DNA of 64,000 nt from Usitatibacter rugosus (GCF_013003965.1 NZ_CP053069.1:4495419-4559418); one strand, 5' to 3'. Shown: positions 28,612-38,020, counted from the stretch's first letter. Numbers and translations: made by a program. The notes: generated by a model from the sequence alone, not told the origin.

Positions 28612-28866
28612 CTACTTCGTCGTCCAGCCGGCGATGTCGTCCAGCCCCACCTTGAAGTCCTGGTTCTTCGGCAGGTTGGCCGCGTTCAGCTCATCCTCGG
28701 CCGTGAAGAACGACGCGGAGAGCTTGAAGGCGACGCGCGCGAGGGCGGCCGGGTCGGACTTGATCTCCGCGCTGGTCGCGGTGAGCTGCAGCGCCTTCGA
28801 AACGAGGTCGCGATAGATGTTCTGGGCGAGGTCGCGAACCCTCGGATCGAATGCGGGGGCGGTCAT
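28612..28866 (-). CDS. small hypothetical protein
   Basis: 84 residues, not recognised. Mostly helical, with no signal peptide or membrane segment (DPRVRDLAQNIYRDLVSKALQLTA; AALARVAFKLSASFFTAEDEL), ending GLDDIAGWTTK. It looks like a soluble cytoplasmic protein. Convergent with paralog 2 (6 bases between the stop codons) and divergent from aapJ. Codon use matches the genome, and the opposite strand offers no better frame. Confidence 0.65.
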   Translation of the reverse strand: MTAPAFDPRVRDLAQNIYRDLVSKALQLTATSAEIKSDPAALARVAFKLSASFFTAEDELNAANLPKNQDFKVGLDDIAGWTTK

Positions 28867-28932
28867 GGGAACGGCCTAACGGGGAAGGGCCTCCATGCTA
28901 CGCTTTCGCCACACCTACAAAGGGGGAACTCC

Positions 28933-29955
28933 ATGAAGCGCACCATCATCGGTTTCGCGATCGCCGCGGCATTCCTGGCCAGCGCGCCGGTCTTCGCCGG
29001 CAAGACGCTGGACTCCATCAAGCAGAAGGGCCAGGTCGCCTGCGGCGTGCACACCGGCCTGGCCGGGTTCAGCCAGGCCGACTCGCAGGGCAACTGGTCC
29101 GGCATCGACGTCGACTACTGCAAGGCGCTCGCCGCCGCGGTGCTGGGCGACGCGAGCAAGGTGAAGTACGTCCCGCTCACCGCGGCCCAGCGCTTCACGG
29201 CGCTGCAGTCCGGCGAGATCGACGTGCTCTCCCGCAACACCACGTGGACCCTCACGCGCGATGCCTCGCTCGGCATCAACTTCGTCGGCGTGACCTACTA
29301 CGACGGCCAGGGCTTCCTGGTGCCGGTGAAGTCGAAGGTGAAGAGCGCCAAGAGCATGAAGGGCGCCACGGTGTGCGTGCAGTCGGGCACCACGACCGAG
29401 AAGAACATGACGGACTACTCGCGTGCGAACAAGCTTGATTTGAAGCCCGTGGTGTTCGAGAAGATCGAAGCCGCGACCGGCGCGTACTTCTCCGGCCGCT
29501 GCGCCGCCTTCACGACGGACGCGTCGGGCCTGGCCTCGGTGCGCAACAAGGAAGCGAAGAACCCCGCCGACCACGTGATCCTGCCCGAGCTCATCTCCAA
29601 GGAGCCGCTGGGGCCGGCCGTGCGCCGCGGCGACGACGAGTGGTTCGCGATCGCCAAATGGACGCTCTTCGGCCTGATCGAGAGCGAGGAATACGGCATC
29701 ACCCAGGCCAACGTCGACAAGATGGCCGCCGAGAGCACCGACCCCGTGATCATGCGCATCACCGGCAAGAGCGAGGACACGGGCAAGCTCCTCGGCCTCG
29801 ATAAGGACTGGATGGTGAAAGCCGTGAAGGCCGTGGGCAACTACGGGGAGATGTTCGAGCGCAACGTCGGACCGAAGACGGCGCTCAACCTTCCGCGCGG
29901 CCTGAACAACCAGTGGAACAAGGGCGGCCTGCAGTATGCGCCGCCGATCCGCTAG
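28933..29955 (+). CDS. aapJ: general L-amino acid ABC transporter, substrate-binding protein AapJ
   Basis: 340 residues with signal peptide MKRTIIGFAIAAAFLASAPVFA; AAGGGGG lies eight bases before the ATG. The AapJ/BztA-type periplasmic binding fold is seen in GQVACGVHTGLAGFSQADSQ, GIDVDYCKALAAAVLGD, LTRDASLGINFVGVTYYDGQ and the long C-terminal ERNVGPKTALNLPRGLNNQW. Captures a broad range of L-amino acids for the QMP membrane complex. First gene of a compact four-gene operon; its last 20 bases overlap aapQ. Confidence 0.95.
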   Translation: MKRTIIGFAIAAAFLASAPVFAGKTLDSIKQKGQVACGVHTGLAGFSQADSQGNWSGIDVDYCKALAAAVLGDASKVKYVPLTAAQRFTALQSGEIDVLSRNTTWTLTRDASLGINFVGVTYYDGQGFLVPVKSKVKSAKSMKGATVCVQSGTTTEKNMTDYSRANKLDLKPVVFEKIEAATGAYFSGRCAAFTTDASGLASVRNKEAKNPADHVILPELISKEPLGPAVRRGDDEWFAIAKWTLFGLIESEEYGITQANVDKMAAESTDPVIMRITGKSEDTGKLLGLDKDWMVKAVKAVGNYGEMFERNVGPKTALNLPRGLNNQWNKGGLQYAPPIR

Positions 29956-30928
29956 CCGAAGCTGGTCCTGGCGTAGCCAGGCCTTTCGCGGGCTCGTCTG
30001 GCAGGTCGTCGCCGTCCTGCTGGTCGGACTCGCGGCGTGGTATCTCGGGCACAACACGCTCGAGAACATGCGCGCGCGCGGCATCAAGAGCGGGTTCGAC
30101 TTCCTGTTCGGGCCCGCGGGGTTCGACATCGGCGAATCCCTGGTCAAGTACGACGCGCTCGATCCGGTCTGGAAGGCCTTCCTCGTCGGGTTGCTCAATA
30201 CCCTGAGGGTGGCGATCGTGGGCATCGTGCTCGCGACCCTGCTCGGCGTGGCACTCGGCATCGGGCGCTTCTCGAAGAATGCGCTGCTGCGTGGCCTCTG
30301 CTACGCGTACACCGAGACCTTCCGCAACATCCCGATCCTGCTGCAGCTCCTGTTCTGGTATCTGGTCTTCACCGAGATCCTGCCGCCGGTGAACGAGCCA
30401 GTGACGCTGGGGACGACGTTCTTCCTCTCGAAAGGCGGCTTCTCGTTCCCGTGGTGGATCGATGGCGTGTGGAGCGTGCCCACGCCGGGCGCGTTCTCGA
30501 TGGATGGCGGCGCCACCGCAACGCCGGAGTTCATGGCGGTGCTGCTGGGCCTGGTGTTCTACACCGCGGCCTTCATCGGCGAGGTGGTGCGCGCGGGCAT
30601 CGCCGCCGTGCCGAAAGGACAAGTCGAGGCCGCCTCCAGCCTCGGGCTGCCGCGCGGCCTGCAGGTGAGGAAGGTGATCCTGCCGCAGGCCATGCGCGTG
30701 ATCATCCCGCCGCTCACGAACCAGTACCTGAACCTCACGAAGAACTCCTCGCTCGCGGTGGCCATCGGCTATCCGGACGTGGTCTCGATCGCGACCACGA
30801 CGCTCAACAACACCGGGCGCGCGGTGGAATGTATCTCCATCATCATGCTGGTGTACCTCACCACGTCGCTGTCCACCGCCGCACTGATGAACTGGTACAA
30901 CAAGCGCATGGCGATCCGCGAGCGATGA
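29936..30928 (+). CDS. aapQ: general L-amino acid ABC transporter, permease AapQ
   Basis: 330 residues; ATG at 29936 lies inside the end of aapJ. Hydrophobic segments throughout. AapQ hallmarks are the long insertion between the first helices (GIKSGFDFLFGPAGFDIGES) and the EAA-type loop EAASSLGLPRGLQVRKVILP that docks the ATPase. TETFRNIPILLQLLFWY is typical of polar amino-acid permeases. Stop overlaps the next start (ATGA). Confidence 0.95.
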   Translation: MRRRSASRSWSWRSQAFRGLVWQVVAVLLVGLAAWYLGHNTLENMRARGIKSGFDFLFGPAGFDIGESLVKYDALDPVWKAFLVGLLNTLRVAIVGIVLATLLGVALGIGRFSKNALLRGLCYAYTETFRNIPILLQLLFWYLVFTEILPPVNEPVTLGTTFFLSKGGFSFPWWIDGVWSVPTPGAFSMDGGATATPEFMAVLLGLVFYTAAFIGEVVRAGIAAVPKGQVEAASSLGLPRGLQVRKVILPQAMRVIIPPLTNQYLNLTKNSSLAVAIGYPDVVSIATTTLNNTGRAVECISIIMLVYLTTSLSTAALMNWYNKRMAIRER

Positions 30929-31968
30929 AGCGCCGCTCCTGGATCCGCAAGAACCTCTTCGCCGACTGGAAAAGCGGCTCGGTCACCGTCTTCTTCCTGC
31001 TGGTGGCGCTCGTCTACGTGCCGCGGCTGCTCGACTGGGCGCTGTTCGGCGCGGTCTTCGCGCCCAACGTCGATGCGTGCCAGGCGGCGCGCGGCACCGG
31101 AGCCTGCTGGGGCGTGATCGTCGAGAAGTGGCGGCTCATCATCTTCGGCCGCTATCCGTTCGACGAGCAATGGCGGCCGGCGCTGGCGACCGTGCTGCTG
31201 CTGGGACTGCTCTTCGCGAGCTGCATCCGCCGGTTCTGGAGCGCGTGGCTCGCCCCGGCCTGGGTGATCGTCTGGGCGCTCTTCTTCTGGCTGATGCGCG
31301 GCGGAGCGGGGCTCACGCCGACGCCCTCCGACCTCTGGGGCGGGCTGCCGCTCACGATCATGCTGTCCACGATCGCCATCGCGCTCGCTTTCCCGCTCTC
31401 GATCTTCGTGGCGCTGGGGCGGCGCTCGCGCCTGCCCGCGATCCGCACGATCTGCACCGTCTACATCGAGCTGATCCGCGGCGTGCCGCTCATCTCGATC
31501 CTCTTCATGGCCTCGTTCCTGTTCCCGCTCTTCATGCCGGTGGGCAAGTCGCCCGACGTGCTGCTGCGCGTGATCGCGGGGCTCACGCTCTTCTGGGCGG
31601 CGTATCTCGCGGAGATCGTGCGCGGCGGGCTGCAGGCGATCCCCAAGGGCCATCTCGAGGCGGCGGACTCGCTCGGCCTCACCTACTGGCAGGCGCAGCG
31701 CAAGGTCGTGCTGCCGCAGGCGCTGGCGATCGTGGTGCCGGCGATGGTCAACAACTTCATCGCGATCTTCAAGGACACGTCGCTCGTCACGATCGTGAGT
31801 CTCTACGAGCTCACCGGCTCGCTCGGCCTCGCGCTCAACTCCGACGCGAACTGGCGGCCGTTCAAGATCGAGGGATACCTCTTCATCGCGGCGGTGTACT
31901 TCACGTTCTGCTTCGCGATGTCCCGCTACAGCCTCTGGATCGAGAAACAGGTGGCGCATGACCGCTGA
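30925..31968 (+). CDS. aapM: general L-amino acid ABC transporter, permease AapM
   Basis: 347 residues from the ATG at 30925, which overlaps the aapQ stop (ATGA); a much longer open frame upstream is a shadow of aapQ. About eight hydrophobic segments. The amino-acid permease signature is [19 protein letters not shown], and the coupling loop is [20 protein letters not shown]. Pairs with AapQ to form the membrane pore. The start of aapP lies within its last codons. Confidence 0.95.
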   Translation: MKRRSWIRKNLFADWKSGSVTVFFLLVALVYVPRLLDWALFGAVFAPNVDACQAARGTGACWGVIVEKWRLIIFGRYPFDEQWRPALATVLLLGLLFASCIRRFWSAWLAPAWVIVWALFFWLMRGGAGLTPTPSDLWGGLPLTIMLSTIAIALAFPLSIFVALGRRSRLPAIRTICTVYIELIRGVPLISILFMASFLFPLFMPVGKSPDVLLRVIAGLTLFWAAYLAEIVRGGLQAIPKGHLEAADSLGLTYWQAQRKVVLPQALAIVVPAMVNNFIAIFKDTSLVTIVSLYELTGSLGLALNSDANWRPFKIEGYLFIAAVYFTFCFAMSRYSLWIEKQVAHDR

Positions 31969-32701
31969 ACCCATCATCGTCTTCGACAAGCTCAACAAGT
32001 GGTACGAGGACTTCCACGTGTTGAAGGACATCGACCTCTCGGTGGCGCCGGGCGAGAAGATCGTCGTGTGCGGCCCCTCGGGCTCGGGGAAGTCCACGCT
32101 CATCCGCTGCGTGAACCGGTTGGAGGAGCACCAGGAGGGACGTCTCGTCGTGGATGGCGTCGAGCTGGGCGACGACCTGAAGGCCGTCGAGCTGGTGCGC
32201 AGGAAGGTCGGCATGGTGTTCCAGCAGTTCAACCTCTTCCCGCACATGACGGTGCTGGAGAACCTCACGCTGGCGCCGGTGTTCGTGGCGAAGAAGCCCA
32301 AGGCGGAGGCCGAAGCGCACGCGATGAAGCAGCTCGAGCGCGTGCGCATCGCCGAGCAGGCGCACAAGTACCCGCTGCAGCTCTCCGGCGGCCAGCAGCA
32401 GCGCGTGGCCATTGCCCGCGCCCTTTGCCTCACGCCGAAGATCATGCTGTTCGACGAGCCCACCTCGGCGCTCGATCCGGAGATGATCAACGAGGTGCTC
32501 GAGGTGATGATCGAGCTCGCCGGCCACGGCATGACGATGGTGTGCGTCACGCACGAGATGGGCTTCGCGAAGGCGGTGGCCGACCGCGTGGTGTTCATGG
32601 ACCAGGGCCAGATCGTGGAGCAGGCGCCGCCGGAGGAGTTCTTCTCGAACCCGAAGGGCGAGCGCACGCGCGATTTCCTCTCGAAGATCCTCGGCCACTG
32701 A
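31958..32701 (+). CDS. aapP: general L-amino acid ABC transporter, ATP-binding protein AapP
   Basis: 247 residues. Walker [11 protein letters not shown]-loop [15 protein letters not shown], signature [15 protein letters not shown], Walker [17 protein letters not shown]-loop CVTHEMGFA: the pattern of GlnQ/HisP-type amino-acid ATPases. Start at 31958 overlaps aapM by 11 bases, completing the aapJQMP operon. Confidence 0.96.
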   Translation: MTAEPIIVFDKLNKWYEDFHVLKDIDLSVAPGEKIVVCGPSGSGKSTLIRCVNRLEEHQEGRLVVDGVELGDDLKAVELVRRKVGMVFQQFNLFPHMTVLENLTLAPVFVAKKPKAEAEAHAMKQLERVRIAEQAHKYPLQLSGGQQQRVAIARALCLTPKIMLFDEPTSALDPEMINEVLEVMIELAGHGMTMVCVTHEMGFAKAVADRVVFMDQGQIVEQAPPEEFFSNPKGERTRDFLSKILGH

Positions 32702-32745
32702 CGTTTCTGGCATCCTCCGGAGAGCCGCACACGACAGGAGGAGTG

Positions 32746-33711
32746 ATGAAGCTGCCTTTCGCAGGCCTGATCGCCGCTGTTGCGTTCTCCGGAACGGCGC
32801 TCGCTCAGTACCCCACCCGCCCGATCACGCTCATCGTCCCCTTCGCCGCGGGTGGCCCCACAGACGTGGTCGCGCGCACGATCGGGGTCAACATGGGCAA
32901 GACGCTCGGCACGACGATCGTGGTGGAGAACAAGGTCGGCGCCGGCGGCACCATCGCCGCCAACTACGTCGCCAAGGCGGCGCCGGACGGCTACACGATC
33001 TTCCTGCACCACAACGGCATGGCCACCGCCGTGGGCCTGTACCGCAAGCTCTCCTACGATCCGCTGAAGGACTTCGAGTACATCGGCCAGGTGGCGGACG
33101 TCCCGATGACGCTCCTCGCGCGGAAGGACTTTCCCGCGAACAACCTCCAGGAGCTGATCAAGTACACCAAGCTGAACGAGGACAAGATCAACCTCGCCAA
33201 CGCGGGCCTGGGCGCCGTGTCGCACCTGTGCGGGATGATGTTCCAGCAGGCGATCGGCCAGAAATGGACCACGGTGCCGTTCTCCGGAACCGGCCCCGCG
33301 ATGACGGCGCTGCTGGGCGGCCAGGTGGACATCCTCTGCGACCAGACGACGCAGACCATTCCCATCATCAAAGCCGAGAAGGTGCGCTTCTACGGCGTCA
33401 CCACGAAGCAGCGCATCCAGTCGCTGCCCGACGCGCCCACGCTGCAGGAGCAGGGCCTGAAGGACTTCGAGGTGATCGTGTGGCACGGCATCTACGCGCC
33501 GAAGGGCACCCCGTCGGAGGCAATCGGCAAGCTGAACAACGCGCTGCGCGTCGCGCTGAAGGATCCCGGGACGGTCGCGCGCCTGAAGGAGCTGGGGGCC
33601 GAGATCGTCCCCGAATCGAAGCAGACGTCGGAAGGGCTTCGCACCTGGCTGCAGTCGGAGATCGACAAGTGGGTGCCGGTGATCCGCTCCGCGGGCACGT
33701 TCGCGGACTGA
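32746..33711 (+). CDS. Bug family (tripartite tricarboxylate) substrate-binding protein
   Basis: 321 residues; strong AGGAGGAG site before the ATG at 32746 and a signal peptide (MKLPFAGLIAAVAFSGTALAQ). The TctC/Bug fold is shown by YPTRPITLIVPFAAGGPTDV, GAGGTIAANYVAKAAPDGYT and GQVDILCDQTTQTIPII. Such proteins deliver carboxylates to TctAB or act as sensors, and are greatly expanded in betaproteobacteria. No tctA or tctB gene is nearby, so it is an orphan. It lies 44 bases after aapP. Confidence 0.94.
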   Translation: MKLPFAGLIAAVAFSGTALAQYPTRPITLIVPFAAGGPTDVVARTIGVNMGKTLGTTIVVENKVGAGGTIAANYVAKAAPDGYTIFLHHNGMATAVGLYRKLSYDPLKDFEYIGQVADVPMTLLARKDFPANNLQELIKYTKLNEDKINLANAGLGAVSHLCGMMFQQAIGQKWTTVPFSGTGPAMTALLGGQVDILCDQTTQTIPIIKAEKVRFYGVTTKQRIQSLPDAPTLQEQGLKDFEVIVWHGIYAPKGTPSEAIGKLNNALRVALKDPGTVARLKELGAEIVPESKQTSEGLRTWLQSEIDKWVPVIRSAGTFAD

Positions 33712-33715
33712 AGGG

Positions 33716-34756
33716 ATGATGCGGGTGGCCGGCCTGCTCTGCTGCGGAGCCTTCACGTTCTCGTTCTCGTTCGCGCAGGCCGAGGCGCCCACGCGGCCCG
33801 ACGGCGAATACCGCAACAACTATCCGCAAGGGCCCAAGGAAAGCTTCTGGGCGTGGAAGTGGGAGCAGCTGCGCAAGGGCGTGCCTGAGCCACCCGAGGG
33901 CGGGTGGAAGATCCCGACGGCCCGGACCGACGCCGCCGCGTTGAGGGCGAACACCACCGAGCCCACGATGACGTGGATCGGGCATGCCTCGTTCCTTGTG
34001 CAGCTTGCGGGGAAGAACCTCCTCTTCGACCCGACGTTCTCCGAGCGCGCATCGCCGGTGCAGTTCGCCGGCCCCAAGCGCGTCGTGCCGCTGCCGATCG
34101 ACGTGCCGGAGCTGCCGCGCATCGACTACGTCTTCATCTCCCACAGCCACTACGACCACCTCGACCTCGACTCCGTGAAGCGCCTCGCGGCCTTGCCCGA
34201 TGGCGGACCGATGTTCTTCGTCGGCCTCGGCCTCAAGAAGTGGTTCCACGACCAGGGCATCGAACGTGTCGTGGAGATGGACTGGTGGCAGGACCGCACC
34301 GAAGGGCCGCTCAAGGTCACCTTCATTCCCGTGCAGCACTGGAGCAAGCGCACCCTCACCGACACCAACAAGACGCTGTGGGGCGGGTGGGTCGTGGAAG
34401 GTGGCGGGCTCAAGATCGTGCACACCGGCGACCTCGGCTACTCGAAGGACGCGCAGGATGTGGGCGAGCGCCTCGGCCCCTTCGACATGGCCTTCATCCC
34501 GATCGGCGCCTACGCGCCGCGCTGGTTCATGAAGCTGATGCACGTCGACGTGCCCGAGGCCGTGCAGGTGCGCTCGGACCTGCGCGCCGCGCGCGTCGTG
34601 GGCATGCACTGGGGCACGTTCGAGAAGCTCACCGACGAGCCCCTGGACGAGCCGCCCGCGGAGCTCGCGAAGCAGCGCGGGGCTCGCGGGCTCGCGAAGG
34701 ACGCGTTCGACACGATGGCCATCGGCGAGACGCGCCGCATCGAGCGCGCGCGATGA
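33716..34756 (+). CDS. metallo-beta-lactamase fold hydrolase, NAPE-PLD/UlaG-like, exported
   Basis: 346 residues with an N-terminal hydrophobic segment (VAGLLCCGAFTFSFSFAQA) that may be a signal peptide; LLCCG could also be read as a lipobox-like sequence. Metal motif H-S-H-Y-D-H in FISHSHYDHLDL, later ligands in IPVQHWSKRT, the Asp in VHTGDLGYSKD and the His in GMHWGTFEK. The WIGHASFLVQLAGKNLLFDP block is typical of the NAPE-phospholipase-D/L-ascorbate-lactonase-like branch. Starts 4 bases after the Bug gene; its stop overlaps the next start (ATGA). Substrate unknown. Confidence 0.9.
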   Translation: MMRVAGLLCCGAFTFSFSFAQAEAPTRPDGEYRNNYPQGPKESFWAWKWEQLRKGVPEPPEGGWKIPTARTDAAALRANTTEPTMTWIGHASFLVQLAGKNLLFDPTFSERASPVQFAGPKRVVPLPIDVPELPRIDYVFISHSHYDHLDLDSVKRLAALPDGGPMFFVGLGLKKWFHDQGIERVVEMDWWQDRTEGPLKVTFIPVQHWSKRTLTDTNKTLWGGWVVEGGGLKIVHTGDLGYSKDAQDVGERLGPFDMAFIPIGAYAPRWFMKLMHVDVPEAVQVRSDLRAARVVGMHWGTFEKLTDEPLDEPPAELAKQRGARGLAKDAFDTMAIGETRRIERAR

Positions 34757-35886
34757 GCGAGCGATTTGCCGAGATCCGCGAGGGCGTGCGCGCGGTGTGC
34801 GGCACGTTCGACGCCGCGTACTACCGCCGCGAGGGCTATCCCGACGAGCTCGTGCGCGCCCTCACCGAGGCCGGCTGGCTCGCGGCGCTGATCCCCACGC
34901 AGTACGGCGGCTCCGGGCTCGGCCTCGCGGAAGCGTCGGTGATCATGGAAGAGATCAACCGCTGCGGCGGCAACGCGGGCTCGTGCCATGGGCAGATGTA
35001 CAACATGGGCACGCTGCTGCGGCACGGCTCCGAGGCGCAGAAGGCGAAGTACCTGCCGAGGATCGCCTCGGGGGAGCTGCGCCTGCAGTCGATGGGCGTC
35101 ACCGAGCCCACCGCCGGCACCGACACGACGAGCATCCAGACGACCGCCGTGCTGAAGGGCGACCGCTACGTCGTGAACGGCCAGAAGGTCTGGATCTCCC
35201 GCGTGCAGCACTCGGATCTCATGATCCTGCTCGCGCGCACCGCGCCGAAGGGCGCGAAGAAGTCCGAGGGCATGTCGATCTTCATCGTCGACCTGAAGAG
35301 CGCGATCGGCCACGGCCTCACGGTGCGGCCGATCGAGAACATGGTGAACCACGAGACCAACGAGCTCTTCATCGAGAACCTCGAGATCCCGGTGGGCGAC
35401 CGCATCGGCGAGGAAGGCCAGGGCTTCCGCTACATCCTGGACGGGCTCAACGCCGAGCGCACGCTGATCGCCGCGGAGTGCATCGGCGATGGGCGCTGGT
35501 TCGTCGGGAAGGCTTCGGCCTATGCGAAGGAGCGCGTCGTCTTCGGCCGGCCCATCGGGCAGAACCAGGGCGTGCAGTTCCCGATCGCCGAGGCCCACAT
35601 CGAAGTGGAGGCCGCGGATCTCATGCGGTGGAAGGCCTGCGAGCTCTTCGACGCCGGCAAGCCGTGCGGTGCCGAGGCCAACATGGCGAAGTACCTCGCG
35701 GCGAAAGCTTCATGGCAGGCGGGAGATGCCTGCCTGCAGATCCACGGCGGCTTCGGCTTCGCCGTGGAATACGACGTGGAGCGCAAGTTCCGTGAAACGC
35801 GCCTCTATCAAGTGGCGCCGATCTCGACGAACCTCATCCTGTCGTACGTCGCGGAACACGTGCTGGGGCTGCCCCGGTCCTTCTGA
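34753..35886 (+). CDS. acyl-CoA dehydrogenase family protein, usual catalytic Glu position altered
   Basis: 377 residues, the family length. FAD/acyl-CoA motifs: IPTQYGGSGLGLAEASVIME, MGVTEPTAGTDTT, YVVNGQKVWISR, LQIHGGFGFAVEYDVERKF. Cytoplasmic; would oxidise an acyl-CoA with electron-transfer flavoprotein. The position that in medium-chain enzymes holds the base Glu (Y-E-G-T) reads L-Y-Q-V-A-P-I-S here, i.e. Q353. Some members place the base elsewhere, so activity is not excluded. ATG overlaps the MBL gene stop. Confidence 0.9.
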   Translation: MSERFAEIREGVRAVCGTFDAAYYRREGYPDELVRALTEAGWLAALIPTQYGGSGLGLAEASVIMEEINRCGGNAGSCHGQMYNMGTLLRHGSEAQKAKYLPRIASGELRLQSMGVTEPTAGTDTTSIQTTAVLKGDRYVVNGQKVWISRVQHSDLMILLARTAPKGAKKSEGMSIFIVDLKSAIGHGLTVRPIENMVNHETNELFIENLEIPVGDRIGEEGQGFRYILDGLNAERTLIAAECIGDGRWFVGKASAYAKERVVFGRPIGQNQGVQFPIAEAHIEVEAADLMRWKACELFDAGKPCGAEANMAKYLAAKASWQAGDACLQIHGGFGFAVEYDVERKFRETRLYQVAPISTNLILSYVAEHVLGLPRSF

Positions 35887-35960
35887 AGGCATTGTGAAAG
35901 CTTTGTGGAAGTCGCGGCCGGTGCCGCCCGCGCGGCCGAAGCGCTCGTAGAATCCTCGCC

Positions 35961-36512
35961 ATGAACAAGATGCTCGCCGCACTCGCGTCGCTGGCGCTCG
36001 CGATGTCCGTCCTCCCGGCTTCGGCGCAGTACCGAAAGGGTGGCGGAAGCCGCAGTGGGGGTGATCGCCCTCCGGGCGCGGAGTCCTCCGGCAGCTCGTA
36101 CTACAAGTCTTCCGCGTCCATCACCGATCCCATGGCGGCGCTCGAGCGCGAGCTGCCCTCGTTGAGGATGGACCTGTTGATCACGAAGGAACAGGGCGCG
36201 CCGTGGGATTCGTTCGAGCGTGCCGTGCGGGATATCGCCGAGCTCGGACGCGCGCGGCAAAGGCACCAGACCGCGCCAGCGGAATCCGGAATGCCGCCGC
36301 CACCTGCCCTGAATCTCATCCGCGGGTGGGCCGACGACGACCGCAACCGATCGGACGCGATGAACGAGCTGGTGCAGAAGGTGGATGCGCTGCAGGCGGC
36401 GATGACGGAGACGCAGCGCAAGGAGTTCGACCGCCGCATCGTGCTGTCGCAAACCGAACCCCTGAACGCGCCACCGCCGTCCCCTGACGGCCAGGGACGG
36501 CGGTCGCGGTGA
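35961..36512 (+). CDS. secreted hypothetical protein, possibly Spy/CpxP-like
   Basis: 183 residues with a signal peptide (MNKMLAALASLALAMSVLPASAQ). A low-complexity Gly/Ser stretch follows (YRKGGGSRSGGDRPPGAESS), then a helical region with ITDPMAALERELPSLRMDLL. Near the end is MTETQRKEFDRRIVLSQTEP, which resembles the LTxxQ motif of Spy/CpxP periplasmic chaperones. The resemblance is partial. Pro-rich C-terminus. Confidence 0.7.
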   Translation: MNKMLAALASLALAMSVLPASAQYRKGGGSRSGGDRPPGAESSGSSYYKSSASITDPMAALERELPSLRMDLLITKEQGAPWDSFERAVRDIAELGRARQRHQTAPAESGMPPPPALNLIRGWADDDRNRSDAMNELVQKVDALQAAMTETQRKEFDRRIVLSQTEPLNAPPPSPDGQGRRSR

Positions 36513-36527
36513 TGCTTTGCTGCTGCG

Positions 36528-36719
36528 TCAGTCGAACGTCGGTCGGTTGTAGACCGTCTTGCGCGGCTTGAGGGCCACGCCGATCAACGCGGCGGCGACG
36601 GCAGCCACGGCCGCGCCGATGAAGGGCGCGCTGGCGGTGTATCCGTCGTACAGGCCCACGGCGCTGCCGCCGAAGTAACCGATCGCGGCGCCCACGACTG
36701 CGAACAGTAGGATGCCCAT
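36528..36719 (-). CDS. small two-helix membrane protein
   Basis: 63 residues, two hydrophobic helices with GxxxG patterns (GILLFAVVGAAIGYFGGSAV; APFIGAAVAAVAAALIGVAL) and a basic tail (KPRKTVYNRPTFD). Ideal ribosome site CGGAGGTCAA before the ATG. Ten bases after the GlsB-like gene, so co-transcribed. Function unknown. Confidence 0.75.
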   Translation of the reverse strand: MGILLFAVVGAAIGYFGGSAVGLYDGYTASAPFIGAAVAAVAAALIGVALKPRKTVYNRPTFD

Positions 36720-36729
36720 TTGACCTCCG

Positions 36730-36987
36730 TTAGAGGACGCGGCGCTTGCCTCGCACCAGTCCGAAGATGAAGAGGACGATCATCGCGCCGATGACGGCGC
36801 CGATGAAGCCGGCCGATTGGCCCGCGGCGTAGATGCCCATCGCCTGGCCGAGGAACGTCGCGGCCACGGCACCCACGATGCCCAGCAGCGCGGTCAGGAT
36901 GAAGCCGCCGCCATCACGGCCCGGCATCAGGAATTTCGCGATGATGCCGACCACGAAACCGATCAGGATTGCCCACAGGATGCTCAT
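36730..36987 (-). CDS. GlsB/YeaQ/YmgE family stress-response membrane protein
   Basis: 85 residues from the ATG at 36987, preceded by GAGGAGACGTC. The transglycosylase-associated-protein pattern: SILWAILIGFVVGIIAKFLM, then PGRDGGGFILTALLGIVGAV, and a third hydrophobic stretch ending GLVRGKRRVL. Members are induced by acid or osmotic stress; the molecular role is unknown. First of two small membrane-protein genes. Confidence 0.9.
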   Translation of the reverse strand: MSILWAILIGFVVGIIAKFLMPGRDGGGFILTALLGIVGAVAATFLGQAMGIYAAGQSAGFIGAVIGAMIVLFIFGLVRGKRRVL

Positions 36988-37085
36988 GACGTCTCCTCGT
37001 ACAGGTAAGGGTTGGATTCGAGGAGACCACTGTCGCGCATCGGCGACCCCGCCAGTACCCGGGGATGTCCGACTCCGGTGTAGGA

Positions 37086-37922
37086 CTAGGCGCCGACCAG
37101 TTGTCGTAGCGCGCCCAGCGCCACCGAGTGGTGACCCTGGCGCCACACGAGTTGCGTTTTCGCCCGGGCGATCCGGGCCGGCAGTTCCTTGACCACCACC
37201 TGCCGCTCGGCGCCGACAATCCTGAGCACCGACCTCGGCACGATCGCGATGCCGGTACCGGCCGCGACGCACGCGATGATCGCGTGATACGAGGCGAACT
37301 CGATCACGCGCGAGGCGACGACGGCTTCCTTGCCCAGCCAGTCCTCGAGGCGCCGGCGGTACGAGCATCCGCCGGGGAAGGCGATGACCGTGCGCGGCGC
37401 CACGCCCTTGGGGGAGATCAGCACCAGCTCCTCGTCGAAGACGTGGAGCATGTCGAGCCCTTCCGCCGTGAACGGCTCGGCGACGAAGGCGGCTTCGAGC
37501 TCGTAGGCCAGCACGCGCGCCACGAGGGCGCCCGAGGTTCCGGTCGCGAGCTCGATCTGCACATCCGGATAGGCGAGGTGGTACTTCGAAAGCACCGGGG
37601 GCAGGCGTGTGGCCGCCGTGCTCTCGAGCGTACCCACGCGGAAGACACCGCGCGGGGTGCCGCTCTTCACCGCGGACTGCGCCTCGTGCGAGAGGCGCAG
37701 GAGCTCCTCCGTGTACGCCAGCAGCACGCGCCCCTCCGGAGAGAGCGTGAGCTTGCGGGCATGGCGCTGGAAGAGCTGGGTGCCGAGGTGTTCCTCCAGC
37801 TGCTTCACCCGCGTGGTGACGTTCGACTGCACGCGGTTCAGCTTGGCCGCGGCGCGAGTGATGCCGCCCTCCTCGGCCACCGTCCGGAAGATGTGGAGGG
37901 ATTCCAGGTCCAGCGTGGTCAC
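37086..37922 (-). CDS. LysR-type transcriptional regulator
   Basis: 278 residues from the GTG at 37922, where homology begins (TTLDLESLHIFRTVAEEGG). N-terminal winged helix-turn-helix ITRAAAKLNRVQSNVTTRVKQLEEHLGTQLF with the usual RKLTLSPEGRVLL. The C-terminal effector domain begins near FRVGTLESTAATRLPPVL. Transcribed away from the cytochrome c gene across 98 bases, the usual arrangement for a LysR regulator and its target. Inducer unknown. A longer in-frame ATG at 38039 overlaps the cytochrome gene and is not used. Confidence 0.93.
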   Translation of the reverse strand: MTTLDLESLHIFRTVAEEGGITRAAAKLNRVQSNVTTRVKQLEEHLGTQLFQRHARKLTLSPEGRVLLAYTEELLRLSHEAQSAVKSGTPRGVFRVGTLESTAATRLPPVLSKYHLAYPDVQIELATGTSGALVARVLAYELEAAFVAEPFTAEGLDMLHVFDEELVLISPKGVAPRTVIAFPGGCSYRRRLEDWLGKEAVVASRVIEFASYHAIIACVAAGTGIAIVPRSVLRIVGAERQVVVKELPARIARAKTQLVWRQGHHSVALGALRQLVGA

Positions 37923-38020
37923 CGTTCGGTCCCCGATTTCCGCAATTCGTCGCAAGCCGCTCGATTCGCCCCCGCCCGGCCCGTATCGTTCGGGCTCGGT
38001 TCGAAGGGAGACAGACGGCA

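Noticed and set aside
36570-37010. Possible frameshifted single gene joining the two small membrane proteins
   Set aside because: Each has its own strong ribosome site and complete family-sized product; the 10-base gap is a normal operon junction.
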